Below, in pieces: positions 1-15,786 of a DNA stretch of 64,000 nucleotides (the stretch's first letter is position 1; every line of letters begins with the position of its first letter). Source of the DNA: Cordylochernes scorpioides (lineage: Eukaryota; Arthropoda; Arachnida; Pseudoscorpiones; Chernetidae); contig CP092870.1 in assembly GCA_030710605.1 (NCBI GenBank), forward strand, positions 20,064,684 through 20,128,683, in the 5' to 3' direction. The notes under the pieces are model-generated. The model saw only the letters and a list, made by a program, of their open reading frames with translations, searched no databases and was not told the DNA's origin. Position numbers and translations under genes: made by a program.

Positions 1-416
1 TATACAATATAAGATTATTATAACTAGAATATAAAATTTGATGTTGATTAAAGAACCAAAATTTCTGAAAGGTAGAAAAATAGGTTATAATAAAAATAAA
101 GTCTGAATATATATATGTTGAACTTAGAAGAGAAAGTTTTCATTTATAGCTCATGCTCTATACCCTTCATTCCCATTATATTTGATGCTTCCATTTTATT
201 CTCTTTATTTTTCTTAGTAAATTTCTTCTATTTTTATTCTTCCCTGTTTTAGACATCTTCATCTCATTATTCCTGGCACCTGAACAGGGACCGTTCTTTC
301 TCCATTTTTTTCTAAGAAATAAGCCTTTGCTCTGTTATTCCTATATATATCACAAGAGTTAGTACTTTAATACATACACAAATGATTCTATTTAAATGTG
401 GTCCAATGGTTGCAGC
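1..416 (+). other. upstream region of cathepsin L copy 1
   Basis: AT-rich and T-rich sequence before the first coding exon. It ends in a good splice acceptor (ttgcag) one base before the start codon, so the 5' UTR is interrupted by an intron and the true promoter is probably outside the window. The same acceptor and start context sit before the second gene copy. No promoter element can be supported here. Confidence 0.5.
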
Positions 417-4834
<4,418 letters not shown>

Positions 4835-4842
4835 ATGAATTG

Positions 4843-4848
4843 AATAAA
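4843..4848 (+). terminator. polyadenylation signal of cathepsin L copy 1
   Basis: AATAAA starts nine bases after the TGA stop and is followed by an AT-rich downstream region. The 3' UTR would be very short. Confidence 0.7.
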
Positions 4849-4859
4849 ATCATTTATTT

Positions 4860-6140
4860 TCATATATATTCATATCCTTCATTTAATTATAAAACATATT
4901 GACCCTTACTACTAATTTCCAAAATCAACATACACAGGTTATTTAGCGTGCTTATGAAGTCTTTGAAAAACTATTACTCTAATGTATCTACAATATAGTT
5001 GCTCTAATACAGCCTGAAAATCGGTCTACTAATTTACCAGCCTAAACACCTTTTTGATAAATTCTACCGAATTCATAACCCCTCTAGTAAGAAAAAGGTT
5101 ATTGAATCGAAGCCGCCCCTGTACTGAATAGGGCCATAGCCAGAAACGGTTGGATTTTAATCCAAATTTGACAAAACTGGGGTTGTGTGGCTCATTCTTT
5201 ATTACCACAGGTTCCTAGGGTGGTGAATATAATGCAGCATTCTGATGCCTAATTAAAGTAGGAGTGCCTCTCTAGGTACATGAATATCATCCCCCCGCAA
5301 CCATATGTTATATATATCTTTCTATAACTACATTTTAAATCAATACCTCTAAAATCAAAAGAATGCCATGTTTTTATTCTCCATTTAGTGAATAAGAAGC
5401 AAAATAAAAGAATTAAAAATCACATATTCATCAATTATATTTAAAATAATTTAAAATATGTGGTGAAATTCAGAATCATTATGTATTAAATATATTCTAC
5501 GTTCGGGAGAAAAAAAGATTCAAGCAAAAAGTCCTAATATTCTGGATGCAATTATGATATTATAGATTCGCTAGAAGAACCAAAATGCTTTTACAGAAGA
5601 AATAGGTAACTTCAATTTATATATCAAATATGTTGAAGTTCTCTATGATAACATCGGTTCTGCCATAACACGCGCGAAATAACAAAGGAATGATCCAACT
5701 TTTGTAGAAATCTTATATTTAAATTCTTGTGAATTCTATTTGCATTTATCTTGACGTCTAATTACTGATATTCTTTGATATTATGTGTTTACTAATTGAA
5801 TGATACTCACATTGGTTCTTTTTTTTGTTCTTACTAGAGCAAGAGCAATTAAACAACCAGAAATGTTGCATAATATTATGTGATGTGGACTAGACCAACT
5901 GATTTGTCAAATTGACACAAAACACAGAGCCTGATCAGCACATCTTAAACAAATCTGAACTTGTACACCTCTATTTATTGAAAATACCAACAATACGCCA
6001 TAAATTCCGAGATAACATTTTATATATCATTATAAGTTCATTATATTCCTTGGGTGGTTTCACATAAAATTTGAGTAACCACGAATTGAATAGAATTTAG
6101 TAAATTAACACATTTAGACTCGAATTTTTATTTTATACCT
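4860..6140. other. AT-rich intergenic stretch
   Basis: No gene is recognised. Apart from the dispersed repeat at 5020-5230 it is low-complexity AT-rich sequence. Confidence 0.5.
5020..5230 (+). repeat. dispersed repeat, copy 1 (related to 23640-23870)
   Basis: The series 'CCTGAAAATCGG', 'GACCCCTCT' or 'AACCCCTCT', 'GAATCGAAGC', 'CAAAACTGG' and 'GTGGCTCATT' is shared in order with 23640-23870. The two copies are diverged and non-coding, and their class is unknown. One lies just 3' of cathepsin copy 1 and the other about 1.2 kb 5' of copy 2. Confidence 0.5.
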
Positions 6141-6149
6141 ATATCAAAA

Positions 6150-6345
6150 TTCTACTGTCTTTACTGCGATAAAGAAATATTGGGAGGGTTTGGCTCATCA
6201 GTGGTGAATCCTCCCAGCGGTTTCGCCAATTTATTCTACCAGACCGCTTCTTTAGAGCTCTAATACTGTATTGGATCATTCTGTTTATATATTCTACACC
6301 GAAGGGTAGAATTTCAGAAAGTATTTAAGAAAACTATTGACATAA
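6150..6345 (+). repeat. dispersed repeat (GGTGAA...CAGCGG family), plus copy
   Basis: This is the best-preserved copy of the family: 'TTCTACTGTCTTTACTGCGAT', then 'GGCTCATCAGTGGTGAATCC', 'CAGCGGTTTCGCCAATTTAT' and 'GAGCTCTAATACTGTATTGG'. It is non-coding. Confidence 0.55.
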
Positions 6346-6949
6346 AGCTATTAGGACAGTAGAATTACATATAATATTTGCATCAAGCAATGCTTTTCCA
6401 CAAACAATAAGTCCAGTTAGGTGTTTAAATGTTTTCATTTGCTATATTTAGATGGTGCGCTATTACTTTATATGAATTTGAGCTTTTGTAGAGTTGGAAT
6501 CTTTTATTGCCGGCTACAGTCGCTTTATCATGCGGTCGGCAGCAGCGCGATGGTCTAGCTAGGAAATAGAGAAAGATCACGTGATATTAAATCTATTCTA
6601 GAAGATATCTTTTTATCAATTAAGTTGAACAAATGAAAGATTACTACCTCGTAAAGACCGAAAACGAATATATTTAATTTGTGAAAATATTCCAATCTGT
6701 TGAATAAAAGGTCTCGAATATATACATATGCTTTTGCGTATAACAGATGTTCTAGATGTGAAGCCACTATCACTTCAAGACGTGACTTCGGTTTCTATTT
6801 TTAGTTTAACTTGGATAGTTGTTTGTAATATGGATATTAAGTGATAACAGTGAATTTGGGATAGTGTAGAGATAGTACTGGATTATCACGGCAGAGTGAA
6901 TGTGAGATTATATAGTAGCAGGAAGTGTTGGCGATTCGCCAGGATGATA

Positions 6950-7655
6950 GGAAATTACTGTAACATAACGACAGTGGCGGGAATAGTGGCTAACTAGTAC
7001 CGGAGCGTGATGATAGTGGGCCAAGGATAGCGGCAGATAATACTGGAAAGCGATGATAGTAGTTCGGAGTTATTGGCTAGATAGTATTTGAATATAGCTA
7101 CAGATGGTCGTGATAATGCCTAGATAGTAGCGGGACTTGATGATAGGGGACCAGGGATAGTGGCAGATAGTACAGGGAAGCGATGATAGTAGTTAGGAGT
7201 TATTGGCTAGATAGTATTTGAATATAGCTACAGATGGTCGTGATAATGGCTAGATAGTGCCCTGAGGTGATGATAGTGAGCCAGGGATAGTGGTAGATAG
7301 TACCAGGAAGCAATGGTAGTAGTATGGAGTTATTGGCTAGATAATATTTGAATATAGCTACAGATGGTCGGGATAATGGCTAGATAGTAGCGGGACTTGA
7401 TGATAGGGGACCAGGGATAGTGGCAGATAGTACAGGGAAGCGATGATAGTAGTTAGGAGTTATTGGCTAGATAGTATTTGAATATAGCTACAGATGGTCG
7501 GGATAATGGCTAGATAGTACAGGAACGTGATGATAGGGGACCAGGGATAGTGGCAGATAGTACAAGGAAGCGATGATAGTAGTTCAGAGTTATTGGCTAG
7601 ATAGTATTTGAATATAGCTACAGATGGTCGGGAAAATGGCTAGATAGTAGCGGGA
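6950..7655 (+). repeat. 130-bp tandem repeat (about 5.5 copies)
   Basis: The landmark TATTGGCTAGATAGTATTTG starts at 7071, 7201, 7331, 7461 and 7591, an exact 130-base period with only point differences. Each unit is itself built of short GATAGT/GATGATAG-like words, which suggests an older, smaller repeat inside. The 6830-6950 stretch is a more decayed extension of the same array. Confidence 0.9.
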
Positions 7656-8269
7656 GGTGATGACGATTGGGATTACGTGGACCAGTAGTCAGCCCCCCTC
7701 ATCTGATAGCTTCACGGACCCAGGGCAAGGCACTGATCACTGGTCTTTTTTTTTTTTTTTTCAAATCCTCCTGGGGGCCTCGCGTGCGACATTTTGTCCA
7801 TAGAAAGTTGGTCGAGTCAGCATTTTATACAGATTTCAGTCTCTACTCCTCACAAAATTTAACTTGGTAATAGTAAGGAATTTATATAGATGTGTTTCAG
7901 TGAGAAAAAAAGGAAATATTTCTTATTTTGGCAACCCTGTAGTGTATATGAAGCTATTTTTGTTGTTGTTATTATTATATTTCTTGGTATATTTTAATAA
8001 ACATATAGATCGTATATTCCCAAAATTAAAAAGGTCTCTTATCTTTAGTCCTTAATATTCAGACAGTTTATGGGGCCAGGCACCTTGAGGTAAGAGGTTT
8101 TTTAAAGCTATTTTTCTTTCAATCGTTTAGGGGAAAGCTTAACAAAAACATAGCAGCATGATTATTTTTCTTCCTTTTTTAATGCTAATATTGGATAAAT
8201 TTTATATTTAAATTTCGAACTAAATAAAAAAATGAAAATGGATGTCTCAACCCTATAGGTTGTGAGAAC

Positions 8270-10130
8270 ATTAGGAGGTAATAAGATTGACAATTATGGA
8301 AATTAAAAATCAAGCTTGCACTTAACTATCATGCGGATGTTTTAGAACCTATAGAAGGAAGGTTGATTGAACCTGAACAATTGCTTGAAGGAAAACAGAT
8401 GAGACATTAACGAAGAATTCACAGGAAGACAATAAAGCTAACAGTTATGCTATGTTGCACATCATTTGAAATTCGAAAATAGACCAAAGACTATGAAGCC
8501 TGGAGACCTAATATTATCAGATGTTCGTGGAGCTTTTGATTAATTTTATAGGAAGTTTCGGTGCTTTGTTGTCTTCAAAGATATTCTGCGACAAAAGTCT
8601 CAAGTTTCACAAGCTTTAAAAAAAGATGATTTTATATGCAAATAATTTAGTTAGAATATAGTTCATAACAGAATGGAGGAATTGAGAGAGAAAATCGAAC
8701 CATGGTTGATATGACAAAAAATTGCTATCCATCTGCGCTATGAGCAGAGTTATTAAATGTTTCAGTATATATCCTAAACAGAGCAGGAAAAGGGTTCTGT
8801 AGAAGGGTCAAGTCCGTATGAGTTTCGGATGAGAAATAAACCACGAATTACAAGTTGTATATATACGCGTGAGGATAAATTTAGCAATATGCTATGTGTA
8901 TATTCCTTGCCAAAATGGAAGAAAGAGGGATAACAATGCAGATAAGGTTATCTTATAGGATACAAAAAGAATGGGATATATAGGGTATAGAAAAAGGAAT
9001 CTAATAAGATTATAATTTAACGAGATGTAGTATTTCAAGAAAGTCCTCTTACTAATTGTGAACCTTTAGGGACAAAACCTTTTGTTGAACAAAAAGATCG
9101 ACTATACGAATCTGAAAAAAGAAAGAAGAAAGGTTTTCTCAAATCAAGAAAGTAATAGAGGATCGAAATGCTAACTCATCTTCAGAAGATGAAAAAGAGA
9201 GTGAAATTAATGAAGGATCATTTAAGACGAAATTAATAAATTGCAGTGAACTGAGAAACTTCAAGCGTTTTGATGGCTACATTACAACTGCTGAAGTTTA
9301 TATGACAGCAATGAGTCTACCAGAGTCATACGAAGAAGAAGTAAATTACAATAAGGAAATTTCCGGAAGGACGCTATGGATTCCGAGATAGCTTCTTTGA
9401 AAGAAAATATGACTTGGGATTTAGAACATTTGCCACAAGGTTGTAAATCTATCCCTTGCAAATGGGTATACACGGTGAAGAGTAACCCAGATGGCTCCGC
9501 TGACAGATATATCGCACGACTTGTCTTAAAGGAACTTTAAACAGCGTTATAGAGTAAACTATAATTAAATATTTACTCCTGTGGCAAAATTGCAACACAC
9601 ACAACAGTACGCTCAATTATAAGTATAGCTGCAAGTGAAAAAATGCATCTGACGCAGTTTGCCATATCCATCACTTTTCTATACAGTGATCTAGTTGATC
9701 TTATTTACATGGAACAGTCAGATGGATATAAAGATACACTACGAGAGTATGCAGACTCAAGCGTAGTTTGTATGATTTGAAGCAAGGACTACGTGTTTGG
9801 AATAAATACTTTGGAGAATTTTAAGTAAATATTGAATTTATAGTGAGTGAGGCAGACCTGAATTTATATATTCAACAGGAGGGGGCAAGGCTTATATTGT
9901 TGCCTTGTATAATGATAACGGGCTAGTTTCTTCTACAGTTGAAATTGTTTCAAGAGAATATATTAATAATCTGAGAACAAGCCAGCCTGCTTCTGTTTTT
10001 TTGGGGGGATTGGAAATTGAGATAAAAAATTAAAGTATCAAGTTTGGACAGCAAGCCTATTCTAAGAAACTATTTCAGCGCTTTGGTATGAGCGGTTGTA
10101 GACCATTCCAGATTCCATCCTTTGATAGTA
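8270..10130 (+). pseudogene. decayed Ty1/copia pol (integrase to reverse transcriptase)
   Basis: Conceptual translation in shifting frames gives ordered copia Pol blocks. These are an integrase segment (KPGDLILSDVRG near 8500), the later integrase 'GYR' region near 8980, and then the RT. The RT start is clear at 9376-9540 (LPQGCKSIPCKWVYTVKSN, then PDGSADRYIARLV). It is followed by FLYSDLVDLIYMEQ, LKQGLRVWNKYF and FLGGLEIEI...QAYSKKLFQRFGM. Stops and frameshifts are frequent, so it is dead. No LTRs could be delimited. Assignment to copia rests on the RVT_2-type word order. Confidence 0.8.
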
Positions 10131-10139
10131 TATTGAGAC

Positions 10140-11650
10140 TTTTTCTATGGGCCTCTTTTTTTTAACACAACACCTTTTAAAATTAAATTCATATTTTAAT
10201 ATGTTATGTATACACACTTTTATATTTTTAATTTTGAGTTCATTTTTCGTGCAGAGATATTCAAAATTTTTACTTACTTATTGAAATACTTGTATTTACT
10301 CCTAGTCGTGGCGCTAGCCATGATAAACATGCATTCATATTTTTTTATATCAACGCCTCTAGTAATAAACTTTTTCATTTATACAATCAAATTGACACTC
10401 CACCTCATTTGATTTAAATCTGTCTTTCCTTAAATTTATTGATAAGTAAAATATCTTTCAATTTGATGTTGAACATCCTATGGTGTTCGTTCAATGTGTT
10501 TTACCTAATGATGCTAACTTTTTCCCTCCGTATTTTGCTTTACAATCTCTATAGCCGACTAAGATAACCGCGTTCTTTATCTCTAAAGAATTTTCATTTT
10601 GTTATTAATATGATCCCTTTGGTATAATTATTAATAAAATACAATTCGCTTATTTGTCTTTTATTAATAATTTGCTTTTTTTTATTCGTGGGAAGGAAGG
10701 GATTAAAATATAAGATATCATACTTTCTTAAATTTTGGCCATATGGCTATATATTGGTTTTAGAATATGCAACAGATGGATCTGTGAGGTTCTTAGATTG
10801 TTGATGGTAAGTTTCATGAACACACACACACACTTATAAATTGATCAATCGTATCTTTTACCAAAAAAATATGGATAAAAAATTAGATAAAATGTAAATA
10901 TATTTAGCCATGTGTCTCCACACATACTGTTGGATGGATTTATTTTTGATAAATAGAAAGTATGAAATATATGGTTTCTAAGTAATTTATTGCTCAATCA
11001 TATAGGTATGTAATTATGTGTGGCCACTATTATTTTGAGGTCTTTGATATATGTCAAGATTAATATAGTTTCTACAATGTTTATCGTGTAAATTTCAAGA
11101 TAGTCATTCAAAAATATCCTCTCTTGAAAAGAGTATTGAGATAACGCATATATAAAAAATCTTTGCTAAAGTGTAACTTTCAAGATATTAACAATTTGCA
11201 CACAACATTGGATAGAATTCTTTAAAATAATACGAGTGCAGCAGGATTGCGTGAAGGCATAAATGGTATAACTATATTTTTGACAAATTATTCCTAACAA
11301 TGTATAGAATGTATTAGGAAGAAATGCCCTTAGAAGAGTTCTTAAACAAGGAAGCTTGTCAATTATAACAAATTAGAAAAGAAACATCTTCAAGGAGTAG
11401 TTAATCAAGTATTTAAAATATTTTTCTGCAATTTCAAGCAAGATGGAATGTAGAAAGAGTTCATTGAGATAAGTCAAGATTATAGTGGTGGCGAATGTAT
11501 TTAATGTAATATTTAAAATATATTTTATCATTTGTTCACACCTGTCTTAAGAATTTATTGAGAAATGATAAGTGTTATAGTATTGCTAAGATGTGTATGA
11601 CAATTTGACAATTAAAAAATATTTATTGTCATCTTAGACAATATTACATA
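10140..11650. repeat. AT-rich stretch with a decayed ~100-bp tandem repeat
   Basis: From about 10960 to 11640 the words 'TTTCAAGATA', 'TTGGATAGAATTC', 'TTGAGATAA' and 'TTGCTAAG' recur at roughly 100-base spacing in the same order. The same series fills 19920-21420. No gene is seen in 10140-10960. Confidence 0.45.
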
Positions 11651-11720
11651 TTTTCAATCATAGGGAGAGAAAAAGAAAATAAGAAGAGAAGAGAAAATAT
11701 ATACATATATGAAACAAATT

Positions 11721-14700
11721 TTACAAGATGGTGATGGGAGATGGAGGAAGAAAACCTCGGCGCTGGAGGGTCCTGGACCAGGCGATGAGCGGGTCTTCCA
11801 CTGCTTCTCCGAGCCCAACCTGTACAAAGTAGCGATAAATTCGCAACTTTGCCGACGCCAAGATGGAAAGGGCGTCGTCCTCAAGGCCGGACCCGCCGAA
11901 GATCCAAGCCTGCAGGTCAGGGGGCCGCCCTATGATGTTGAAGGCCTCTCTGATGAGAGGCCTGATGGAACGGCAGCACCAGTAACGGTGGCCGAGGGAG
12001 CGGTCGATGGACCCGCAGGCAGGACAGGAGGGGCCGACCGAGGCAGGATGGGCCGGATGGGGCAGGGCGTGGAGGGCCAACTTGAGGGCCGCGTCGGCCT
12101 CGTGGCCCGAGTAGGCGCAGCGCCGCAGCGAGGCCCAGTCGATCCTAGATGGAAGTGGACCGATGGTGGGCGACCATCTCGAGGTGAACCTTGAGATGGG
12201 CGTGGCGGCGAGGCGCGGGCGATCCAGGGCCCGTCGGGCCGAGCGGGTCGTGAGGCCGTTGAGGAACGGCGTAGCCGTCCCTCGCAGCACCACGGCCGCA
12301 GCTAAAGAGCTAGATGAGGGTGCAGACTCCGCCCCGAAGCCCACGGCGTTCTCGGAGGTCAGCCTCCGACAGAAGGCGCCCAGGGCCGCGGCGTTAGCCA
12401 GGCCCGAGCGCGTAGGTCGGGCGGTGAGGTGGCCCTCCGCAAGAAGGTCCCGGACTCGGGCTCCGCGCCAGCGGGCAGGGGCCAGGAGGTCGGGAGGGCG
12501 GAGGAACCGGCAGCCGCCGATGATGTTGAGGTCCAGTAGCTGAGCCGTGGGGACCGCCCGATGGTTGAGGCCCAGGATGTTGGAGGCCTCCTCCCACAGC
12601 TTCAGCAGCCGGAGACGGCGGGGCTGGAGACGGGTGTCGTCCGGTGGAGGGTGGATCCAGGCCTCACCGCTTTCTACCAGCCAGCTGAAGGCATTTCTGC
12701 CCCCGCGGAGCGCGACCTGCACCCCCTTGAGGCAGGCGAGCTGGAGCTGGGTCGCGAGGTCGAGGAGGCCGAGGCCTCCGATGGCAACTGGCCTCGCCAT
12801 GACATCGGCGGGAAGCCACGCCGTGTGGTCCTGTCCCCAGACGAATCTCGCCAGTCAGGCCTGCAGCTTGGCGATGGTTGGGGGTGATGGTAGGTAGCCA
12901 TGCAGGTGGTGCTGGATGACAGAGCCCACCAGCGTGTTCGCCGCTCTTGCTCGCCCGACGAGGGAGAGGCCGCGGGTGAACGGCGTCCATTTGCGGCATG
13001 CATTCTCCAGGAGGGCCAGGAGATGCTGCTCCCGGTGGGCGACGGTGCTCCTGGGGGCGATGTCGAGCCCGAGGACCCTGATGGAGGTGGTCGACCAGGA
13101 GGCGCCGAGAGGGGAGTCGCCGCGGTTGCGCCAGGCGCCGCACCAGAGGCCAGCGCTCTTCCGGAGGTTCACGCCAACTCCGGAGGCCTGCTTGTATTCT
13201 TCGAAGACGGTCGCCACCCGTTCGAAGTCTCCGTCGCGATGAAATAGGAGGACGATGTCGTCGGCGTAAGCGATGACATTGCCCACGCCGAGGGTCAACT
13301 CCAGGCGACGTAGCAGCGGCCCCGTGGCGATGCTGAAGAGTGCGGCGCTTACGGCGCAACCCTGCCTGAGGCCGTTGAGAAGGGGGAAGGCTGTTGTATG
13401 AAAGCCTCCGGCCCGGATGGTGGCGTCCGCCCCGGCGTAGAGGATGTTGATCCAGGCCATGAAGGCCGGCGGGAGGCGGAGGGATGTTAGCAGGGACTCC
13501 AGGAAGCCGCGGTCCAATGAGTCAAAGGCGGACTCTAGGTCGACGCCCATGACGGCCAGCGGCGAGCCCAGGGCGGTGGCCTCCTCGATGGCGTCCGTCA
13601 CCATGGCGATGTTCCATGACGGGGACCTCCCGGGGACGGCGTATGTTTGGCATTCCGGCACCAGGGTCCGCAGGTGGGGCTTGAGGCGCCGGTGAAGGAT
13701 GGCGGCCAGGACCCTGTAGTCGGCCGAGGGCAGCGCGACAGGCCTGTAGCCCCAGCGAGATAGCCCACGCCATCGAGCACCTCCCTCGCGGAAAGGCCCC
13801 CGGCTGGGACGGCTTGCCGTGCGAGCTCCTCGTCGCCTTCAACGAGGACTTCTTCGCGGAAACTCTGGCCCGGGTGTTCGCGGCTTCACGGCTCCGCGGT
13901 GCACTACCTCCGTCGACGCGGCGCAGCTCCATCTGCCTCGTGCCCAAGGCCCGCGGAGGTCGCGGCCTTGATGGCGATGAAGGCAGCTCCCGCAGCTGGA
14001 TCGCTGGTGGGACGGGCGAAGCGGGGCTGGAAGGTCGCGAACGCCCTCCGCCGAAGCTCAGGGCCCTCGATGACGTTGTCCTCCTCGTCCCTGATGACGC
14101 TGACCGGGCGACGGAGGCGGATGGCGCGTGCCAGGTCCGGCAGCGATGGGTAGTCTGCCCGGATGGAGGAGGCCTCGAGCTGCGCCGCGATGTAACGTCT
14201 CGCCCTGTAGACGTAGCTGTCGCTGGCAGCGTGGCGCGGGTCGTGCAGGGATCTGGCCTCCGCCAGCAGCCCCGCCTTGATGGAGGTCCACCTATCCCAC
14301 CACCACCCGCGAGCTGAGTGAGGAGGACCCGCTCCACCGGCCAGACATCAAGGCCGCGACCTCCGCGGGCCTTGGGCACGAGGCAGATGGAGCTGCGCCG
14401 CGTCGACGGAGGTAGTGCACCGCGGAGCCGTGAAGCCGCGAACACTCGGGCCAGAGTTTCCGCGAAGAAGTCCTCGTTGAAGGCGACGAGGAGCTCGCAC
14501 GGCAAGCCGTCCCAGCCGGGGGCCTTTCCGCGAGGGAGGTGCTCGATGGCGTGGGCTATCTCGCTGGGGCTGATGTCTGGCCGGTGGAGCGGGTCCTCCT
14601 CACTCAGCTCGCGGGTGGTGGTGGTGGGCGCGCTGCTGGCGATGAAGGCAGCTCCCGCAGCTGGATCGCTGGTGGGACGGGCGAAGCGGGGCTGGAAGGT

Positions 14701-15786
14701 CGCGAACGCCCTCCGCCGAAGCTCAGGGCCCTCGATGACGTTGTCCTCCTCGTCCCTGATGACGCTGACCGGGCGACGGAGGCGGATGGCGCGTGCCAGG
14801 TCCGGCAGCGATGGGTAGTCTGCCCGGATGGAGGAGGCCTCGAGCTGCGCCGCGATGTAACGTCTCGCCCTGTAGACGTAGCTGTCGCTGGCAGCGTGGC
14901 GCGGGTCGTGCAGGGATCTGGCCTCCGCCAGCAGCCCCGCCTTGATGGAGGTCCACCTATCCCAGAAGGTCCCGTCGTCGTCATCGTGCGCTGTGTCTTC
15001 CTCCAACTCCCGGATGTAGCCAGCCAGATGTTCGAGCGCAAGGCCCGAGCGGAGCATCGCGGCCAAGCGAGGCTGGGTGGGGGAGGAGACGGCGGTGGTG
15101 GGCGGGCCCACCTGGAGCAGCACGAGGCGGTGGTCCGAGAGGTGGTAGTGGCTGGTCGCGTAGATGGACGCGCGATCCAGGACTCCAGCAGGGACGAGGA
15201 TCCGGTCCAGGCGGTTCGATTCGACTTGGTCGCCGTGCATGGCGACTCTGGTGGGCAGGTGGGCGGCGTCGAACTGGGTGGCCACGTCGACCAGCGCGGC
15301 CAGGTCCAGAAGAGCGGCGAGGGCATCCGATGATGACGAGGGGCCCCGATCCCTGATGTTAAAATCGCCGATGATCCAGCAGGCTCCCTCCTCCTCCTGT
15401 GCCGCTGTCGCCGCCAGGAGCTCCAGTTGCCGGTTTCTCTCCCGGGGTTCATGCGCCAGATGAACGGCGATGGCCGTCATCTCCTCGCCGCGAACATCTA
15501 TGGTTGCCAAGGCGATGTGGCCCGGCCACAGGATGCGTTGATGTAGCACGGCTACGCCTGGTCCGAAGACGCAGGCGAGTCCGGATCCCGAGATGGCTAC
15601 GGGATGGGCCAACACAACAGCACTGTAGCCGAGGCAGAGGTCTTGGCCGCTGCCCAGATGAAATGCGTTTGTCTCCTGGACAAACGCGATGTCCACGTGA
15701 TGTTGCCTGAGGAGATGACAAAGGGCAAGGCTCCTCCTCCGAGTGGCGAGCCCTCGCGCGTTGATGGTGGCGACGCGGTAACTCAT
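11721..15786 (-). pseudogene. LINE ORF2 protein (endonuclease-reverse transcriptase), disrupted
   Basis: The start at 15786 overlaps the ORF1 stop as ATGA. The N-terminal APE endonuclease carries ATINARGL, FVQETN (catalytic Glu), GDFNI, RLDRILV and SDHRLVLLQVG. The RT shows VMGVDLESAFDSLDR (13570-13530), LRQGCAVSAALFSI and IAYADDIVLLF (13275-13240, the YADD active site). The C-terminal part (to 11721) ends with CPACGSIDRSLGHRYWCC, a CX2CX8HX3C-type motif found near the C-terminus of several LINE clades. The frame is lost between about 14345 and 13757, where an inverted and a direct duplication of RT sequence are inserted, and again near 12850-12660. The protein would be cut in the RT N-terminal part, so this copy should not be able to mobilise itself. 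Confidence 0.85.
13757..14622. repeat. complex inverted/direct duplication inside LINE ORF2
   Basis: 13757-13970 is a near-perfect inverted copy of about 14350-14571 (RT sequence around the APGWDGLPCELL block). 13970-14295 is a direct copy of 14636-14960. 14294-14345 is an inverted copy of about 14566-14622. Taking out 13757-14345 would restore the normal order of RT motifs. This is not a simple 5' inversion by twin priming, because sequence is duplicated. A fold-back rearrangement or an assembly error are both possible. Confidence 0.8.

Noticed and set aside
11709-12543. Plus-strand ORFs at the LINE 3' end
   Set aside because: They are mirror frames of the ORF2 C-terminal part. Their composition is the complement of that coding sequence and they contain no motifs.
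13814-15333. Long plus-strand ORFs over the LINE (13814-14317, 14318-14818, 14539-15333)
   Set aside because: They arise from the high GC content opposite the true minus-strand ORF2 and partly from the inverted duplication. They show no domain of their own, apart from the RT piece that is simply inverted.
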